Shown here in pieces: positions 17,030-25,947 of a DNA stretch of 42,945 bases. The position numbers were made by a program, and so were the translations under genes. This stretch comes from Saccharothrix coeruleofusca. Lineage in GTDB: Bacteria; Actinomycetota; Actinomycetes; Mycobacteriales; Pseudonocardiaceae. A model generated the notes under the pieces. That model saw only the letters and a list, made by a program, of their open reading frames with translations, searched no databases and was not told the origin of the DNA. The stretch covers positions 134,762-177,706 of the forward strand of contig NZ_BMRG01000014.1 in NCBI RefSeq assembly GCF_014648515.1. The letters run 5' to 3'. How positions within the stretch are numbered: position 1 is the stretch's first letter; every line of letters begins with the position of its first letter.

Positions 17030-18683
17030 TCACGCCCGCACCAGTTCGACGGCCAGGGCCCGCTCGACCGCCTCGGCCGTGGCGATCACCTCCGGAAATT
17101 CGCGCCGCGGCCCACGAACCCGGCCAGGAACTGCCTGCGCGGTCGGCCGACCCGGTCCCCCGGCGTGAGGAACACCCGGATCGAGAACAGCCCGGCGAAC
17201 CGCTCCCGCAGCCGCTCGACCGGGGTGTGCCCGAGCGCGACGAATTCGTCCTCGGGCGCGGGCATGATGCGGAACCACGCCACCCCGTCGAAGTCGGTCG
17301 ACGGAGTGGGCCGCAGGCCCAGGGCGGTGCGGGCGACGTCGACGCCGTAGTCGTAGCCCACCGCGCGGAAGGCGGACTCCACCGGCCCGCCGGAGCGGGC
17401 GTTGACCTCGATGATCCGCGGCCCCCTCGGGGTCAACGCGATCTCGGTGTGCACCCGCCGTTGACCAGCCCGATCGCCTTGATCGCGCGGTCCGCGCAGT
17501 CCACCACCTCCCACTGCCGCGCGGCGGGCATCCGGTTGGGCAGCGCCAGGCCCTCCTCGATGCGGCCGTGGTGCTGCGCGAGCCGGTCGGACACGGCCAG
17601 GTGGACCACCTCGCCCGCCGACAGCAGGCTCTCCACGCTGCAGTAGTTCGCGTAGGGCGAGCCCGGTTCGCCGCGCAGCGGCATCCGCTCCTCCAGGACC
17701 ACGAGCGGGTCCTGCCGCGGGAAACCCGCCCGCGCCGCGCTCAGGGCCGCGTACGCGCCGCCCAGGTCGGCCGGGTCCCGGATCACCGCGAACACCGGTG
17801 ATGGCACGTCGTGCTCGGCGAACGCGAGGCGTTGGCGTGCCTTGGACTGCGCGACGTCCACCGGGTTGCCCGGCAGGCCCAGCACCCCGGCGAGCTCGGC
17901 CTGCGGGCGCAGCAGGGCCTCGGCGTAGGTGGCGACGCCGTGCACCGGGCGCCGTCCGTGCAGCGCGAGCGCGCGGGGCAGCAGGTCCTCCTGGGAGTCG
18001 GCGACGAGAAACTCGCCGTCGAACCCCGCCCGGTCGTGCCACCACCGGCGCACGGGCCTGGGGTCGGCCCCGTTGGCCAGGTACAGGCAGCTGACCCGCC
18101 GGGTGACCGCCGCGACCGGCAGGACGGTCTCCAGCGGGGAGAGGCCGTCCTCCCCGGCCAGCATCAGCAGGTGCGGGCTGTCGGTCACGGGGGCGGGCAG
18201 GGCCGCGCGGTCCGGTTTCCCGTTCGCGGCCAGCGGCAGTGCGTCGAGCGGTACGAAGGCCGCCGGCACCGCGTACTCCGGCAGCGCCGCCAGCACGGCC
18301 CGCCGCAGCTGGGCCTGCGCGACCTCGTCCGCCTCGAACACGACGTAGGCGACCAGCCGCGCGTCGCCCGGCACGTCCTCCCGGGCCACGACGACCACGC
18401 GGGACACCCCAGGGTGCCCGGCCAGCACGCCCTCCACCTCGCCGGGTTCGGCCCGGAAGCCCCGGACCTTGACCTGGTCGTCGGCGCGGCCGACGAACTG
18501 CAGCACGCCCCGGTCGGTCCAGCGCACCACGTCACCCGTGCGGTACAGCCGCCCGCCGGTGCCGAACGGGTCCGCGACGAGCCGCTCCGCCGTCGCGCCC
18601 GGCCGGCGCCAGTAGCCGCGGGCCACGCCCGCGCCGCCGACGTACAGCTCCCCCGGCACGCCGGGCGGCACCGGCCGCAGGGT
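17030..18683 (-). pseudogene. Broken adenylation domain fused to an ATP-grasp ligase
   Basis: Reading leftwards from 18683, the frame begins inside an NRPS adenylation domain: [47 protein letters not shown] and [15 protein letters not shown] (cores A6-A10). It then passes directly into an ATP-grasp domain with [38 protein letters not shown] and [20 protein letters not shown], the carboxylate-amine ligase type that binds Mg-ATP through the final Glu and Asn. No carrier domain lies between them. Two one-base frameshifts, near 17455 and near 17100, are needed to read to the stop at 17032-17030. The N-terminal part is missing, cut at 18683 against unrelated sequence. If ever intact it could have been a stand-alone amide ligase that adenylates one amino acid and ligates another. 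Whether the frameshifts are real or sequencing errors is open. Confidence 0.75.
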
Positions 18684-18899
18684 TGGGAGTCACCACCGAC
18701 AACGGGATCAAACGCGGCTGACGGGTGCAGCACCCGTAGCCGTAGTCACTCAGTTAGTCACTCACCGGCGTGTGAGACGGCTACAAGATCGGAAAGAAGA
18801 CCGAACCCCTGAACGGAAAGAGCCCACTCCACCTCAACGCTGCATGAGGTTGGAAAAGGCTCACTGTCAGGCGCACTGGCTGCTGGGCGAGAACGAGTA
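18684..18899. other. No gene recognised
   Basis: About 216 bases between the truncation point of the adenylation domain and the TPR remnant. It contains a direct repeat AGTCACTCA (around 18746 and 18756) and moderately lower G+C. I see no coding signal or RNA gene. Confidence 0.4.
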
Positions 18900-19500
18900 T
18901 CAGCGCCACAGTTGGTGGCGGTAGATGGTGATGAGGTTCTACGCGGTCTCGCTGTCGGTGTGATCGGCGCCCAGTACCCGTCCCAGGTCGGGCAGTAGCT
19001 CCTCCAACGCCGTGATGGCTCCGGCCAGGTCGCCGGTTTCCTTCCGCTACAGGCCGACGGTGCCGCGGATGTCGAGTGTGGTCGGGTGATCGACGCCGAA
19101 GACGCGCACCTGATCTGGAGCAGTCGCTCGAACGCGGTGAGAGCGCCAGCCGGATCGCCCGCTTCGCCGCGCATGGTGGCCATCACGTGACGGCAGGCCA
19201 GCACGTGAGGATGGTCTGTCCCAAGGACCCTCAATAGGTCGCGCAACAATTCCTCCAACATGCCCACGGCGCCCGCCGGGTCGCCGATCTTTCCGCGCGG
19301 AAGCGAAAGCTCGGCGGGCGGCGAGTGCGGTCGGGTGGCCTGCCCCGAACACGCGCAGCAGGTCGGGCAGCAGTCCTTCGAACGCGGACAGCGTGCCGGA
19401 CGCGTCACCCTGTTCCGCGCGCGAGCGGACACGGAGAAGACCGCCCGGTTCGTCGGGAGCGTATGCACGCTTTCGACCGCGGTGAGGCCACCGCAACACG
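18900..19500 (-). pseudogene. Decayed tetratricopeptide-repeat gene
   Basis: At least four TPR-like units can be read in shifting frames: GDASGTLSAFEGLLPDLLRV, GDPAGAVGMLEELLRDLLRV, GDPAGALTAFERLL followed by VRVFGVDHPTTLD, and GDLAGAITALEELLPDLGRV. Each unit carries a G-x-HP-like turn (FGAGHP, LGTDHP, FGVDHP). The last unit runs into an in-frame TAG (18941-18939) and would otherwise continue to a TGA at 18902-18900. Frame changes between units show it is dead. Repeats of this pattern are common in the C-terminal part of actinomycete NB-ARC/TPR signalling proteins, but no NB-ARC part is present. The N-terminal boundary near 19500 is approximate. Confidence 0.6.
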
Positions 19501-19599
19501 GGCTCGGCCCTGACGGTGGAGTGCTTCGCGCTCGGTCCATCATCGTCGTCGACATCCGAGCTGGGCGGCCACCTTCCCGGGTTTGGATGACGATGCGCC

Positions 19600-20718
19600 T
19601 CATTGGTGGTGCGGCTGGTCTACCTCAATGCCCCCGTCCGGCGCGTTGTCGGTCAGGTAGTCCGTGTATCCGGTTGCGCCGCCCGCGTAGAACGTCGTCT
19701 GGTCCGGGACGGTTTCCGGACGATCGGTTTGCCAGCGTCGGGGTAGATCGGGGTTGGCGATCGCGGCGCGTCCGACGGCGACGGCGTCGGCGTGTCCGGC
19801 GTCGACGAGAGCGGCGGCTGTGTGCCTGTCGGTGACCGCGGAGAAACCGGTGTTGACGATCATCAGTGAGCCGGAGGTGCGCCGGATGTCCTGGACGACG
19901 GCGCTGCCGGCGACGGGGTGGATCATGCTTACGTAGGCGAGAGGGCGCTGGCGGAGGCCACGGAAAAGCGCGGCGTAGGTGGCCGAGACGTCCTGCTCGT
20001 CGGGCTCGAGCGCCCCCTGGATGTTGGCCCCGGGCGAGACCCGAATACCGACGCGGTCCGCGCCTATCTCGTCGGCGACAGCCTCAGCGACGTCGATGAC
20101 GAAACGCGCCCGGCGGTGTGGCGACCCTCCGTACTCATCGGTGCGGTGGTTGGTGGATGGTGCCAGGAACTGCTGGAGGAGGTATCCGTTGGCGCTGTGG
20201 AGTTCGACGCCGTCGAACCCCGCACGGCGTGCGCGCCTGGCTGCCTCGACATGCGCCTCGATGAGCCGCGAGATGTCCTGGGAGGTGGCGGCGGTCGTGC
20301 TGTGCGCGGAGTGGCGGCCGTGGTGGTCCTCGAAGGGGATCGCGGAGGGGGCGAGCGCGGTCTCGGTACCTGTGACCTCGAGGTTCGCGACCCGGCCTGC
20401 GTGCATGAGCTGGGCGAAGATCGGCGTACCGTTTGCATGCACCGCGTCGGTGACGGCGGCCCACCCGTGTTCGTGTGCGTCGTCGACGAGTCCCGGCTGG
20501 TTCGGGTAGCCGCGTCCCTCCTGGCTGGGGTAGACGCCTTCGGTGACGACGAGGCCGAACCCGGAACGTTGCGCGTAGTACTCGGCCATGAGCGGGGTCG
20601 GTGTCCCGTCCGCGGCGGCGCGGCGGCGTGTCATCGGGGACAGCACGAGCCTGTTCTTGAGGCTCACGGCTCCGAGGCCGAGGGGCTGCCACAGTCGCGA
20701 GGTGGTCAGAGTGGTCAT
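19600..20718 (-). CDS. Old yellow enzyme family alkene reductase (FMN/NADPH)
   Basis: 372 residues of the OYE TIM-barrel family that reduces activated C=C bonds in enals, enones and nitro compounds. Motifs: LGAVSLKNRLVLSPMTR at the N-terminus, PIFAQLMHAGRV, GFDGVELHSANGYLLQQFL with the substrate-binding His/Asn pair, NHRTDEYGGS and a C-terminal VGRAAIANPDLP for FMN phosphate. ATG 20718 was chosen because it begins the conserved SRLWQPLGLG block and lies one base after the methyltransferase stop; the longer open frame upstream overlaps the methyltransferase gene and reads as Arg/Ser-rich nonsense. It is the last gene of an exporter-methyltransferase-reductase set, which suggests detoxification of an electrophilic compound (inference). 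Confidence 0.92.
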   Translation of the reverse strand: MTTLTTSRLWQPLGLGAVSLKNRLVLSPMTRRRAAADGTPTPLMAEYYAQRSGFGLVVTEGVYPSQEGRGYPNQPGLVDDAHEHGWAAVTDAVHANGTPIFAQLMHAGRVANLEVTGTETALAPSAIPFEDHHGRHSAHSTTAATSQDISRLIEAHVEAARRARRAGFDGVELHSANGYLLQQFLAPSTNHRTDEYGGSPHRRARFVIDVAEAVADEIGADRVGIRVSPGANIQGALEPDEQDVSATYAALFRGLRQRPLAYVSMIHPVAGSAVVQDIRRTSGSLMIVNTGFSAVTDRHTAAALVDAGHADAVAVGRAAIANPDLPRRWQTDRPETVPDQTTFYAGGATGYTDYLTDNAPDGGIEVDQPHHQ

Positions 20719-20719
20719 G

Positions 20720-21340
20720 TCATGCTGCTTTCCGTCGCATGGCGACGATCGTGTCGGTGACTTCCGCGCGTTGCCCGCCTGGGCCGGTGGCGAGGCGCGT
20801 TCGCGTGTCGAGGAGCTCGGCGTGCCATGCGGAGCCGAGGTCGAGCGCGTCCGCGACCTGCTGGGGCGTCGGGTGCGCGTGTGAGACCGGGTTCCAGGAC
20901 CACGGAGCGCTGGAGCCGTGGTCGACAATGATCAGAGCCCCGCCGGGCTCGACCGTCTCGGCCGCTCGTCGCCAGATGCTGTCGCGTCCGGGGGCGTAGA
21001 AGAAGCTTCCGAAGACCAGGTCGAAGGGACCAGCCGGCAGCGGTTGGGTCGCGGCGTCTCGACGGATCGCATGGACCCGGTCCGAGAGGCCTCTTTCCGT
21101 CGCGTGCCTGGCGATTCTGTCGACCGCCGTCTGCGCGACGTCGACAGCCGTCACGGTCCATCCTTCGGCTGCGAGCCAGAGCGCGTCCCCGCCGTGACCG
21201 GCCCCGAGTTCCAATGCCGCGCCCGCGCCGGGGAAGAGCGCGCTGATCGTGTCGACCATCGTCTGGTTGGGGGAGGTCCCCCATGCCGGGTCGAGTGTGC
21301 GGTAGTGCTGCTCCCAGAACTCCGCGTCGTATCCGACCAT
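20720..21340 (-). CDS. SAM-dependent methyltransferase, class I
   Basis: 206 residues. The SAM-binding motif LELGAGHGGDALWLA is near residue 44, followed by WTVTAVDVAQTAVDR (motif II acidic residue), FDLVFGSFFYAP (motif IV region) and GGALIIVDHG. The protein resembles tellurite/thiopurine-like small methyltransferases and starts with an FWEQHYRTLDPAWG substrate-lid segment. ATG 21340 begins this conserved segment; upstream frames are unlike protein. Its stop precedes the reductase start by one base. A 98-base gap separates it from the exporter upstream and holds an operator-like dyad (21424-21438), so the methyltransferase-reductase pair may have its own promoter. The substrate is unknown. 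Confidence 0.88.
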   Translation of the reverse strand: MVGYDAEFWEQHYRTLDPAWGTSPNQTMVDTISALFPGAGAALELGAGHGGDALWLAAEGWTVTAVDVAQTAVDRIARHATERGLSDRVHAIRRDAATQPLPAGPFDLVFGSFFYAPGRDSIWRRAAETVEPGGALIIVDHGSSAPWSWNPVSHAHPTPQQVADALDLGSAWHAELLDTRTRLATGPGGQRAEVTDTIVAMRRKAA

Positions 21341-21423
21341 TCGCCGTGTCCGTCCTCTCGTGCTCCGGCGGCGGAGCCGCCTTGCTCCAGGTTCGTCGTC
21401 AGATGCGTGGTTGGCAAACCTAC

Positions 21424-21438
21424 TTGCAACCTTCGCAA
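21424..21438. promoter_or_regulatory. Operator-like dyad TTGCA-N5-CGCAA (copy 1)
   Basis: 15-bp partial palindrome in the gap upstream of the methyltransferase-reductase pair. It shares the pattern TTGCR-N5-YGCAA with sites at 22948 and 23581. Its placement suggests binding by the adjacent XRE-cupin regulator (inference). Confidence 0.55.
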
Positions 21439-22872
21439 TCAGTTCGGCTCCTCGGAACGAGGACTCCTGCTGGTGGGGATCACCACGAGAGCGACGACAG
21501 CCGAGATGGCGTAGAAGGCGGTGGCGACGAGGAATGTGGACCGTAGGGCCTCGGGGGAGATTCCGTCGAGTTCGGGGTGGGCTGTGGCGCCGATGACGTA
21601 GATGCCGTTGAGAAGGGCGACGCCGACAGCGCCGCCGATCTGCTGGGTGACACTGAGCATGGCGCTGGCCACACCCACATCGCCCGCAGCGACGCCCGCG
21701 ACGACGCTGCTGTTGAGCGGGGCGAACACGAAGCCGATGCCGGCTCCCATCACTGTGGTCGAGACCAGGACGCCGGCCAGGGCGTCGGGCAGGGCGATGA
21801 TCACGGCGAGGCCCGCCATCGCGATGGTCGCGGTCATGATCCCGCCGACCAGCACGGTCTTGGCGGAGAGCCGCCGCACGAGCGCTGGGACGAGCAGGGA
21901 GGCCAGTACGAGCGCGGCGCTGAACGGCACGATGACCGCCCCGGTGAGCAGAGGGCTGAAGGCGAGGTGGTCCTGGAGGTAGTACGGCAGCAGGAGGAAC
22001 ATGCCGAACATGCCGGCGGTCGTGAAACCCGCCATCAGATATGCCCCGCCACGGGTTCGGTCGGCGACGATGCGCCTGGGCAGAAGCGGGTTGCTCGCGC
22101 GTCGCTGCCGCCCGACGAATGCTCCGATGAGGAGCAGCGCACCGGCGAGGAAGGCGTACGGAGTCGGGGAAGCCCAACCGCCCGGCTCGGACGCGATGCT
22201 GAAGGCCGCCACCAGTGCGGAGGAGCCGATCGTGGCGAGTACGGCTCCGGGGATGTCATGCCGTCCACCGGCCTGAGGGCGGACGCGGACGATCGTCGGC
22301 AGGCCGAGGACGAGCGCGAACAGCGCGATCGGCACGTTGATGAACAACGACCAACGCCACCCGAGGGTCTCGGTCAACGCCCCGCCCAGAAGCAGCCCGA
22401 TCGCGCCGCCACTTCCCTGGGCCGCGGCGAAGACCGCGAACGCGCGCGCTCGTTCGCGGGGCTCGGTGAACGTGATCGCGACCAAGGACAGCGCAGCCGG
22501 CGCGAGCGCAGCGGCGAAGACGCCCTGTAGTGCACGTGCCGCGATCAGCATCCCCGGTCCCGTTGCCAGACCGCCGATCAGTGACGCCACAGCGAACCCG
22601 CTCAGCGACACCATCAGGACCCGCTTGCGCCCGACGTGGTCAGCGATCCGGCCGCCGAGGAGCAGCAGGCCGCCGAAGGTCACCGCATAGGCCGTCACCG
22701 CCCACCCGCGTGCGGTGTCGCTGAGCTCCAACTCCTGCTGCATCCGGGGCAGTGCGATGTTGATCACCGAGGCATCCAGCACGACCATCAGCGCGGCGGT
22801 CGTGATCGCCGCCAACGCGATCCATCGTGCAACCGGGGTCCGCGTTGTCTCGACCTGCACGAACGAGCTCAT
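21439..22872 (-). CDS. MFS drug exporter, DHA2 family
   Basis: 477 residues, strongly hydrophobic, with the length and spacing of a 14-segment DHA2 drug:H+ antiporter. Motifs: VVLDASVINIALPRM in TM1, GRIADHVGRKRVLMVS (motif A, loop 2-3), ARALQGVFAAALAPAALSL (motif C-like region) and a WRWSLFINVPIAL segment. The start at 22872 was chosen for GGAGAA nine bases upstream and an immediate run into the conserved TM1; an earlier in-frame start at 22941 would extend over the regulator promoter. It is divergent from the XRE-cupin regulator, the common layout for a regulator and its exporter. The substrate is unknown. Confidence 0.93.
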   Translation of the reverse strand: MSSFVQVETTRTPVARWIALAAITTAALMVVLDASVINIALPRMQQELELSDTARGWAVTAYAVTFGGLLLLGGRIADHVGRKRVLMVSLSGFAVASLIGGLATGPGMLIAARALQGVFAAALAPAALSLVAITFTEPRERARAFAVFAAAQGSGGAIGLLLGGALTETLGWRWSLFINVPIALFALVLGLPTIVRVRPQAGGRHDIPGAVLATIGSSALVAAFSIASEPGGWASPTPYAFLAGALLLIGAFVGRQRRASNPLLPRRIVADRTRGGAYLMAGFTTAGMFGMFLLLPYYLQDHLAFSPLLTGAVIVPFSAALVLASLLVPALVRRLSAKTVLVGGIMTATIAMAGLAVIIALPDALAGVLVSTTVMGAGIGFVFAPLNSSVVAGVAAGDVGVASAMLSVTQQIGGAVGVALLNGIYVIGATAHPELDGISPEALRSTFLVATAFYAISAVVALVVIPTSRSPRSEEPN

Positions 22873-22947
22873 GTGCTGGGCTTCTCCATCGTGAGCGGGA
22901 ACGAAGTACCCAGACTGCGTCCGTAAGGCACAAGACAGCAACTACAG

Positions 22948-22962
22948 TTGCGAAACATGCAA
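22948..22962. promoter_or_regulatory. Operator-like dyad TTGCG-N5-TGCAA (copy 2) over the regulator start
   Basis: The dyad covers the regulator start codon at 22957. Directly upstream is a second small dyad, CAACT-AC-AGTTG (22939-22950). The position suits autorepression and control of the divergent exporter (inference). Confidence 0.55.
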
Positions 22963-23559
22963 ACGACACCGGATCGTGCCGATCGCCGGGAAGGCCTCGT
23001 CGAGACCATGCTCGGAGCCGTCGGGCCGCGCCTGCGCGAACTGCGACGACAACGGCAGATGAAGCTTTCCGACGTCGCTGACGTGACCGGGCTTTCGACC
23101 AGCACGCTCTCGCGACTCGAGTCCGGGCACCGCCGCCCCACGCTGGACCTGCTCATTCCCCTGGCCCAGGTCTACCGGGTCGCCCTCGACGATGTCGTCG
23201 GCGCCCCACCCACCGGGGATCCCCGCATCCACCTCAAGCCGATCCGCCGGCACGGGCGCGTCTACCTCCCGCTGACCCGGTCCGGTGCCCCCGTGCAGGC
23301 GTTCAAAGTCGTTCTCCCGCCCCGCGGGGACGGAAAACCCGCGAAGCAGTCCACCCACGGCGGCTACGAATGGCTCTATGTCCTCAGCGGCTCGGTCGAC
23401 CTCGCTCTCGGGACGCAGGTCACGACTCTGGTCGTAGGCGACGCTGCCGAGTTCGACACGCGGCAGCCGCACAGCATCACCGGCAGCAGTGACACCGCGT
23501 CAGAGATCTTGACGCTGTTCAGCCCACAAGGAGAGCAGATCCACATCCGTGACGCCTGA
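22957..23559 (+). CDS. XRE-family regulator with C-terminal cupin domain
   Basis: 200 residues from ATG 22957 (a TTG at 22948 is possible but would bury the operator). An N-terminal HTH of the Cro/CI type is visible in LRELRRQRQMKLSDVADVTG followed by LSTSTLSRLESGHRRPTLD, ending near residue 85. A C-terminal cupin beta-barrel follows, with HGGYEWLYVLSGSVDLALG and the DTRQPHSITG block supplying the usual His/Glu ligands. These regulators sense a small ligand in the cupin and repress neighbouring efflux or metabolic genes. It is divergent from the MFS exporter, and three matching dyads lie around it. The ligand is unknown. Confidence 0.92.
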   Translation: MQTTPDRADRREGLVETMLGAVGPRLRELRRQRQMKLSDVADVTGLSTSTLSRLESGHRRPTLDLLIPLAQVYRVALDDVVGAPPTGDPRIHLKPIRRHGRVYLPLTRSGAPVQAFKVVLPPRGDGKPAKQSTHGGYEWLYVLSGSVDLALGTQVTTLVVGDAAEFDTRQPHSITGSSDTASEILTLFSPQGEQIHIRDA

Positions 23560-23580
23560 CGATCTCTCCACGACTTCCAG

Positions 23581-23595
23581 TTGCGGAGTTCGCAA
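23581..23595. promoter_or_regulatory. Operator-like dyad TTGCG-N5-CGCAA (copy 3), orphan
   Basis: A perfect 5-5-5 dyad 22 bases after the regulator stop. No intact gene follows on either strand: the next recognisable sequence is the 3' end of a P-type ATPase fragment. It may be the leftover promoter of a lost regulon member. Confidence 0.5.
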
Positions 23596-23680
23596 ACAGG
23601 CTTACGACCACTAGCCTGGCGTCTGACGCTCGTCGATACGCGCACGAACATGCGATAGGGCAACCTCGACCAGCAAGGAC

Positions 23681-24450
23681 TTATCCGTCAGTGCCATCGG
23701 GTACGGCGCTCCGCAGGGCGAGGCTTCGCGTTCGACGGGCGGTCTCGACCGCGTCGGCGAGTCGGTCGATCCGGTCGTCCAGGATCACCGCGTCGGCGGC
23801 TTGCGCCGCGGCGGTCGATCCGCGGGAGCCGAGTGCGGCGTTGATACCGGCGGCGGCCAGTGCGGCCGTGTCGTTGATGCCGTCGCCCACCATCGCGGTG
23901 ATCCCGTTCGACCGGGCCTCGCGCACACGGGCGATCTTGTCCGTGGGGGTGGCGTTCGCTTGGACCTGGTCCATGCCGAGCATGCCTGCGACTTCGACCG
24001 CGTTGTCCACGTGGTCGCCGGTGAGCAGCACGACTTGCCGGATACCCGCGGTGCGCAGCCGGTGCATGGTGCGTGCGGCATCGGTCCTGATCCGGTCGCG
24101 TACGAACAGCGCGGCCAGAGGTTCGTTGTCGCGGCACACCCAGATGACGCCGGCGAGATCCAGCCGCCCCTTGCGCACGGCGCCGCGCACCCAGGCGGAC
24201 ATCGCCGCAGCGGGGTCGAACCGTCCCACCTGGACGGTTCGACCGCTGATGTGGCCGGAAGCGCCCTGACCGGGTTGCTCGGTCACCGATTCCGCAGGCA
24301 ACGGCCGCACGCCCGCCCGTGCGGCGGCGCGCACCACCGCTGCGGCGAGCACGTGGGGCGAGTACTGCTCGACCCCGGCCGCGAGCGCCAGAACCCCCTC
24401 GCGGGTCGTGCCCGGCGCGCACACCACGTCGACGATCTCCGGCCTGGTCC
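23681..24450 (-). pseudogene. P1B-type metal ATPase fragment (P- and N-domain part)
   Basis: The frame reads EGVLALAAGVEQYSPHVLAA (the N-domain region that carries the HP motif in this family), GRLDLAGVIWVCRDNEPLAA, IRQVVLLTGDHVDNAVEVAG (hinge) and NGITAMVGDGINDTAALAAA (Mg-binding GDGxND). The DKTGT phosphorylation site and all N-terminal membrane helices are absent, and the C-terminal helices are replaced by a short unrelated tail ending in TAA. It is therefore an internal piece cut at both ends. The right boundary near 24450 is where plus-strand similarity to a different gene begins. The metal specificity cannot be told. Confidence 0.8.
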
Positions 24451-24624
24451 GCGGAGTTCGATACCGCCAGCCGCCAGCTCGCCGACCTCGCCCGCGACGG
24501 TCACCTCAAGCGGTCTTGGCGCACCACTTCATCTTCCACGCCAACCGCGCCGGACCCTCCGGACCCGACCAGGCCACCCTAGCGGCACTGGCCGCCAACG
24601 CCGTCTTCCATGCCGATTCACCGA
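24451..24624 (+). pseudogene. Lanthipeptide/thiopeptide dehydratase C-terminal fragment
   Basis: Two frames joined by a small frameshift read AEFDTASRQLADLARDGHLK and then VLAHHFIFHANRAGPSGPDQ followed by ATLAALAANAVFH. This matches, from memory, the conserved end of SpaB_C / thiopeptide-type bacteriocin biosynthesis proteins, whose usual form is VLAHHxxFHWNRLGL. It is short and broken and fused to an ATPase remnant on one side. No precursor peptide or cyclase gene is nearby. Homology is tentative. Confidence 0.45.
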
Positions 24625-24828
24625 GCGCGCCTTCCCAGCAGACACCAGCCGGGACCACCTTCGACACCGTTAGGGTTCCCGCAAAGACATCCACTGCCAG
24701 TGACACTTCCACCGGCTCCGCCGACGAACTCCGTGCCCAGCTCGCCGACCGCCCCGCGCGAGCCCGCACGTCCTCGTGCTCCGGAACATGGTCGAGCATG
24801 TAAGCGTCCGGGCACCTGTCCAGGCCCA

Positions 24829-24980
24829 GGGAACGCCCCGCGTGCGCGGGGCCGAGATCACCAGGGCGCGGCGGCCCATGCAGTCCTGCGGAACACCCCC
24901 GCGTGCGCGGGGTGGTCCCCGAGGGAACCTGCGGCGTCGCGACCGCCCAGGTGTTTCCCGCGCGAGCGGGGTGGCCCTCA
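24829..24980 (+). CRISPR. Three degenerate type I-E-like CRISPR repeats, no cas genes
   Basis: Repeat cores CCCCGCGTGCGCGGGG at 24836-24851, the same core at 24897-24912, and a diverged CCCGCGCGAGCGGGG at 24957-24971. The first two are 61 bases apart, the standard unit of type I-E arrays (about 29 repeat plus 32 spacer); the third is offset by 59. The first two are preceded by GGAAC, as in repeat flanks. The repeats differ from one another, so this is a decayed array end. No cas gene is within the window. Confidence 0.5.
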
Positions 24981-25947
24981 GCGGGCATGAACCAGTGGCG
25001 GGCGGGTTCGTTTCCTCTCTGGCGGTTTCACAGGTGAAGTAGTGGGACCGGAGAACCGTCGCCCGGCCGATGCCGGTGGCTGGCGGTCGGGCCACCCCGA
25101 CGGAGTAGGCCATACCCGACGACGGTGCTGGCACACCGGGTTCTCCCCGCCTGGAGACAAGCAGTCGATGTTGTTCACGTTCGCGCAGGCGCGACCCGCG
25201 CAGCAGAACCTGCGCCGCTACACAGTCGTGTGCACGAGTCGTGCCGCCGGACCTCGCGGGCTCCCTGGTACCGCGCAAGCTCACGCTGCGTGTGACGGCG
25301 ACTGCGGTTGGCCAGTGCACCGGCCGTGGACCGCAGGTGTATCGCCTGGTCAATGTGCTATTCGAAGCGATTATCAGGACTGGCGATCGGGGCGGGAGAG
25401 CCGCCAACGCAGTGGCCTGCCGCGCTCTGAAGCGGGGAACCGCTGACCGTTGCCGGAGGGCGCACCCCAGCGCAGGGGAGAAGGCGTCGACCTGGACAAA
25501 GGCTTCCGAGAGGCAACCGAAAATCCCGTTCGACATGGAATTGGTGTGCCGCGCAGGCCGTATTCCACATACCGGACACGAAGGACAGGAGCGGCGACCT
25601 GCGACAGTCTGCGCCTTGTCGGAGCAGTCTGCCATCCGGCATGATTGCGCCGAACGGAGGTATTGAAGGGGCTTGATCAACCGAGAGGGTCATTTTGTCG
25701 GCCCAGGGGCCCGGACTGGTGATCCGACGAAGCGGGGGCTGCTTTCCGGGAGCATGTCTGCACACTTACACGAAGACATGCGTTCCGTTATTTATCGGCA
25801 CCGGAGACATTTTCGTCGGATACAGGAACCGCATTCCTGATTCGTTCGAATCTGTGCCGACAAGTCGCCCACCAGGTCTTGTCGCAGTACCGGAGCACCA
25901 CCTCGACCGACTACGGAGTTGTCCACACCAAATCTGGGACGGTCGAG
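24981..25947. other. Stretch without a recognisable gene
   Basis: Open frames of 60-140 codons occur on both strands but have no familiar motif, no convincing ribosome site and mixed composition. The G+C is lower than in the flanking genes, notably around 25640-25900. It lies between CRISPR-like debris and IS256 debris and is best read as degenerate or foreign DNA. Confidence 0.4.

Noticed and set aside
17433-18671. Reading the adenylation fragment as an intact 412-residue gene
   Set aside because: The GTG start lies inside a conserved A-domain block and the end is a frameshift within the ATP-grasp domain; both ends are artefacts of truncation.
24750-24768. A GCCCCGCGCGAGC stretch that looks like another CRISPR repeat
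   Set aside because: It is 84 bases from the first repeat core, not about 61, and lacks the second half of the palindrome.
25241-25666. Possible gene of about 141 codons in the empty region
   Set aside because: No recognisable motif or ribosome site, and equally long frames overlap it on both strands.
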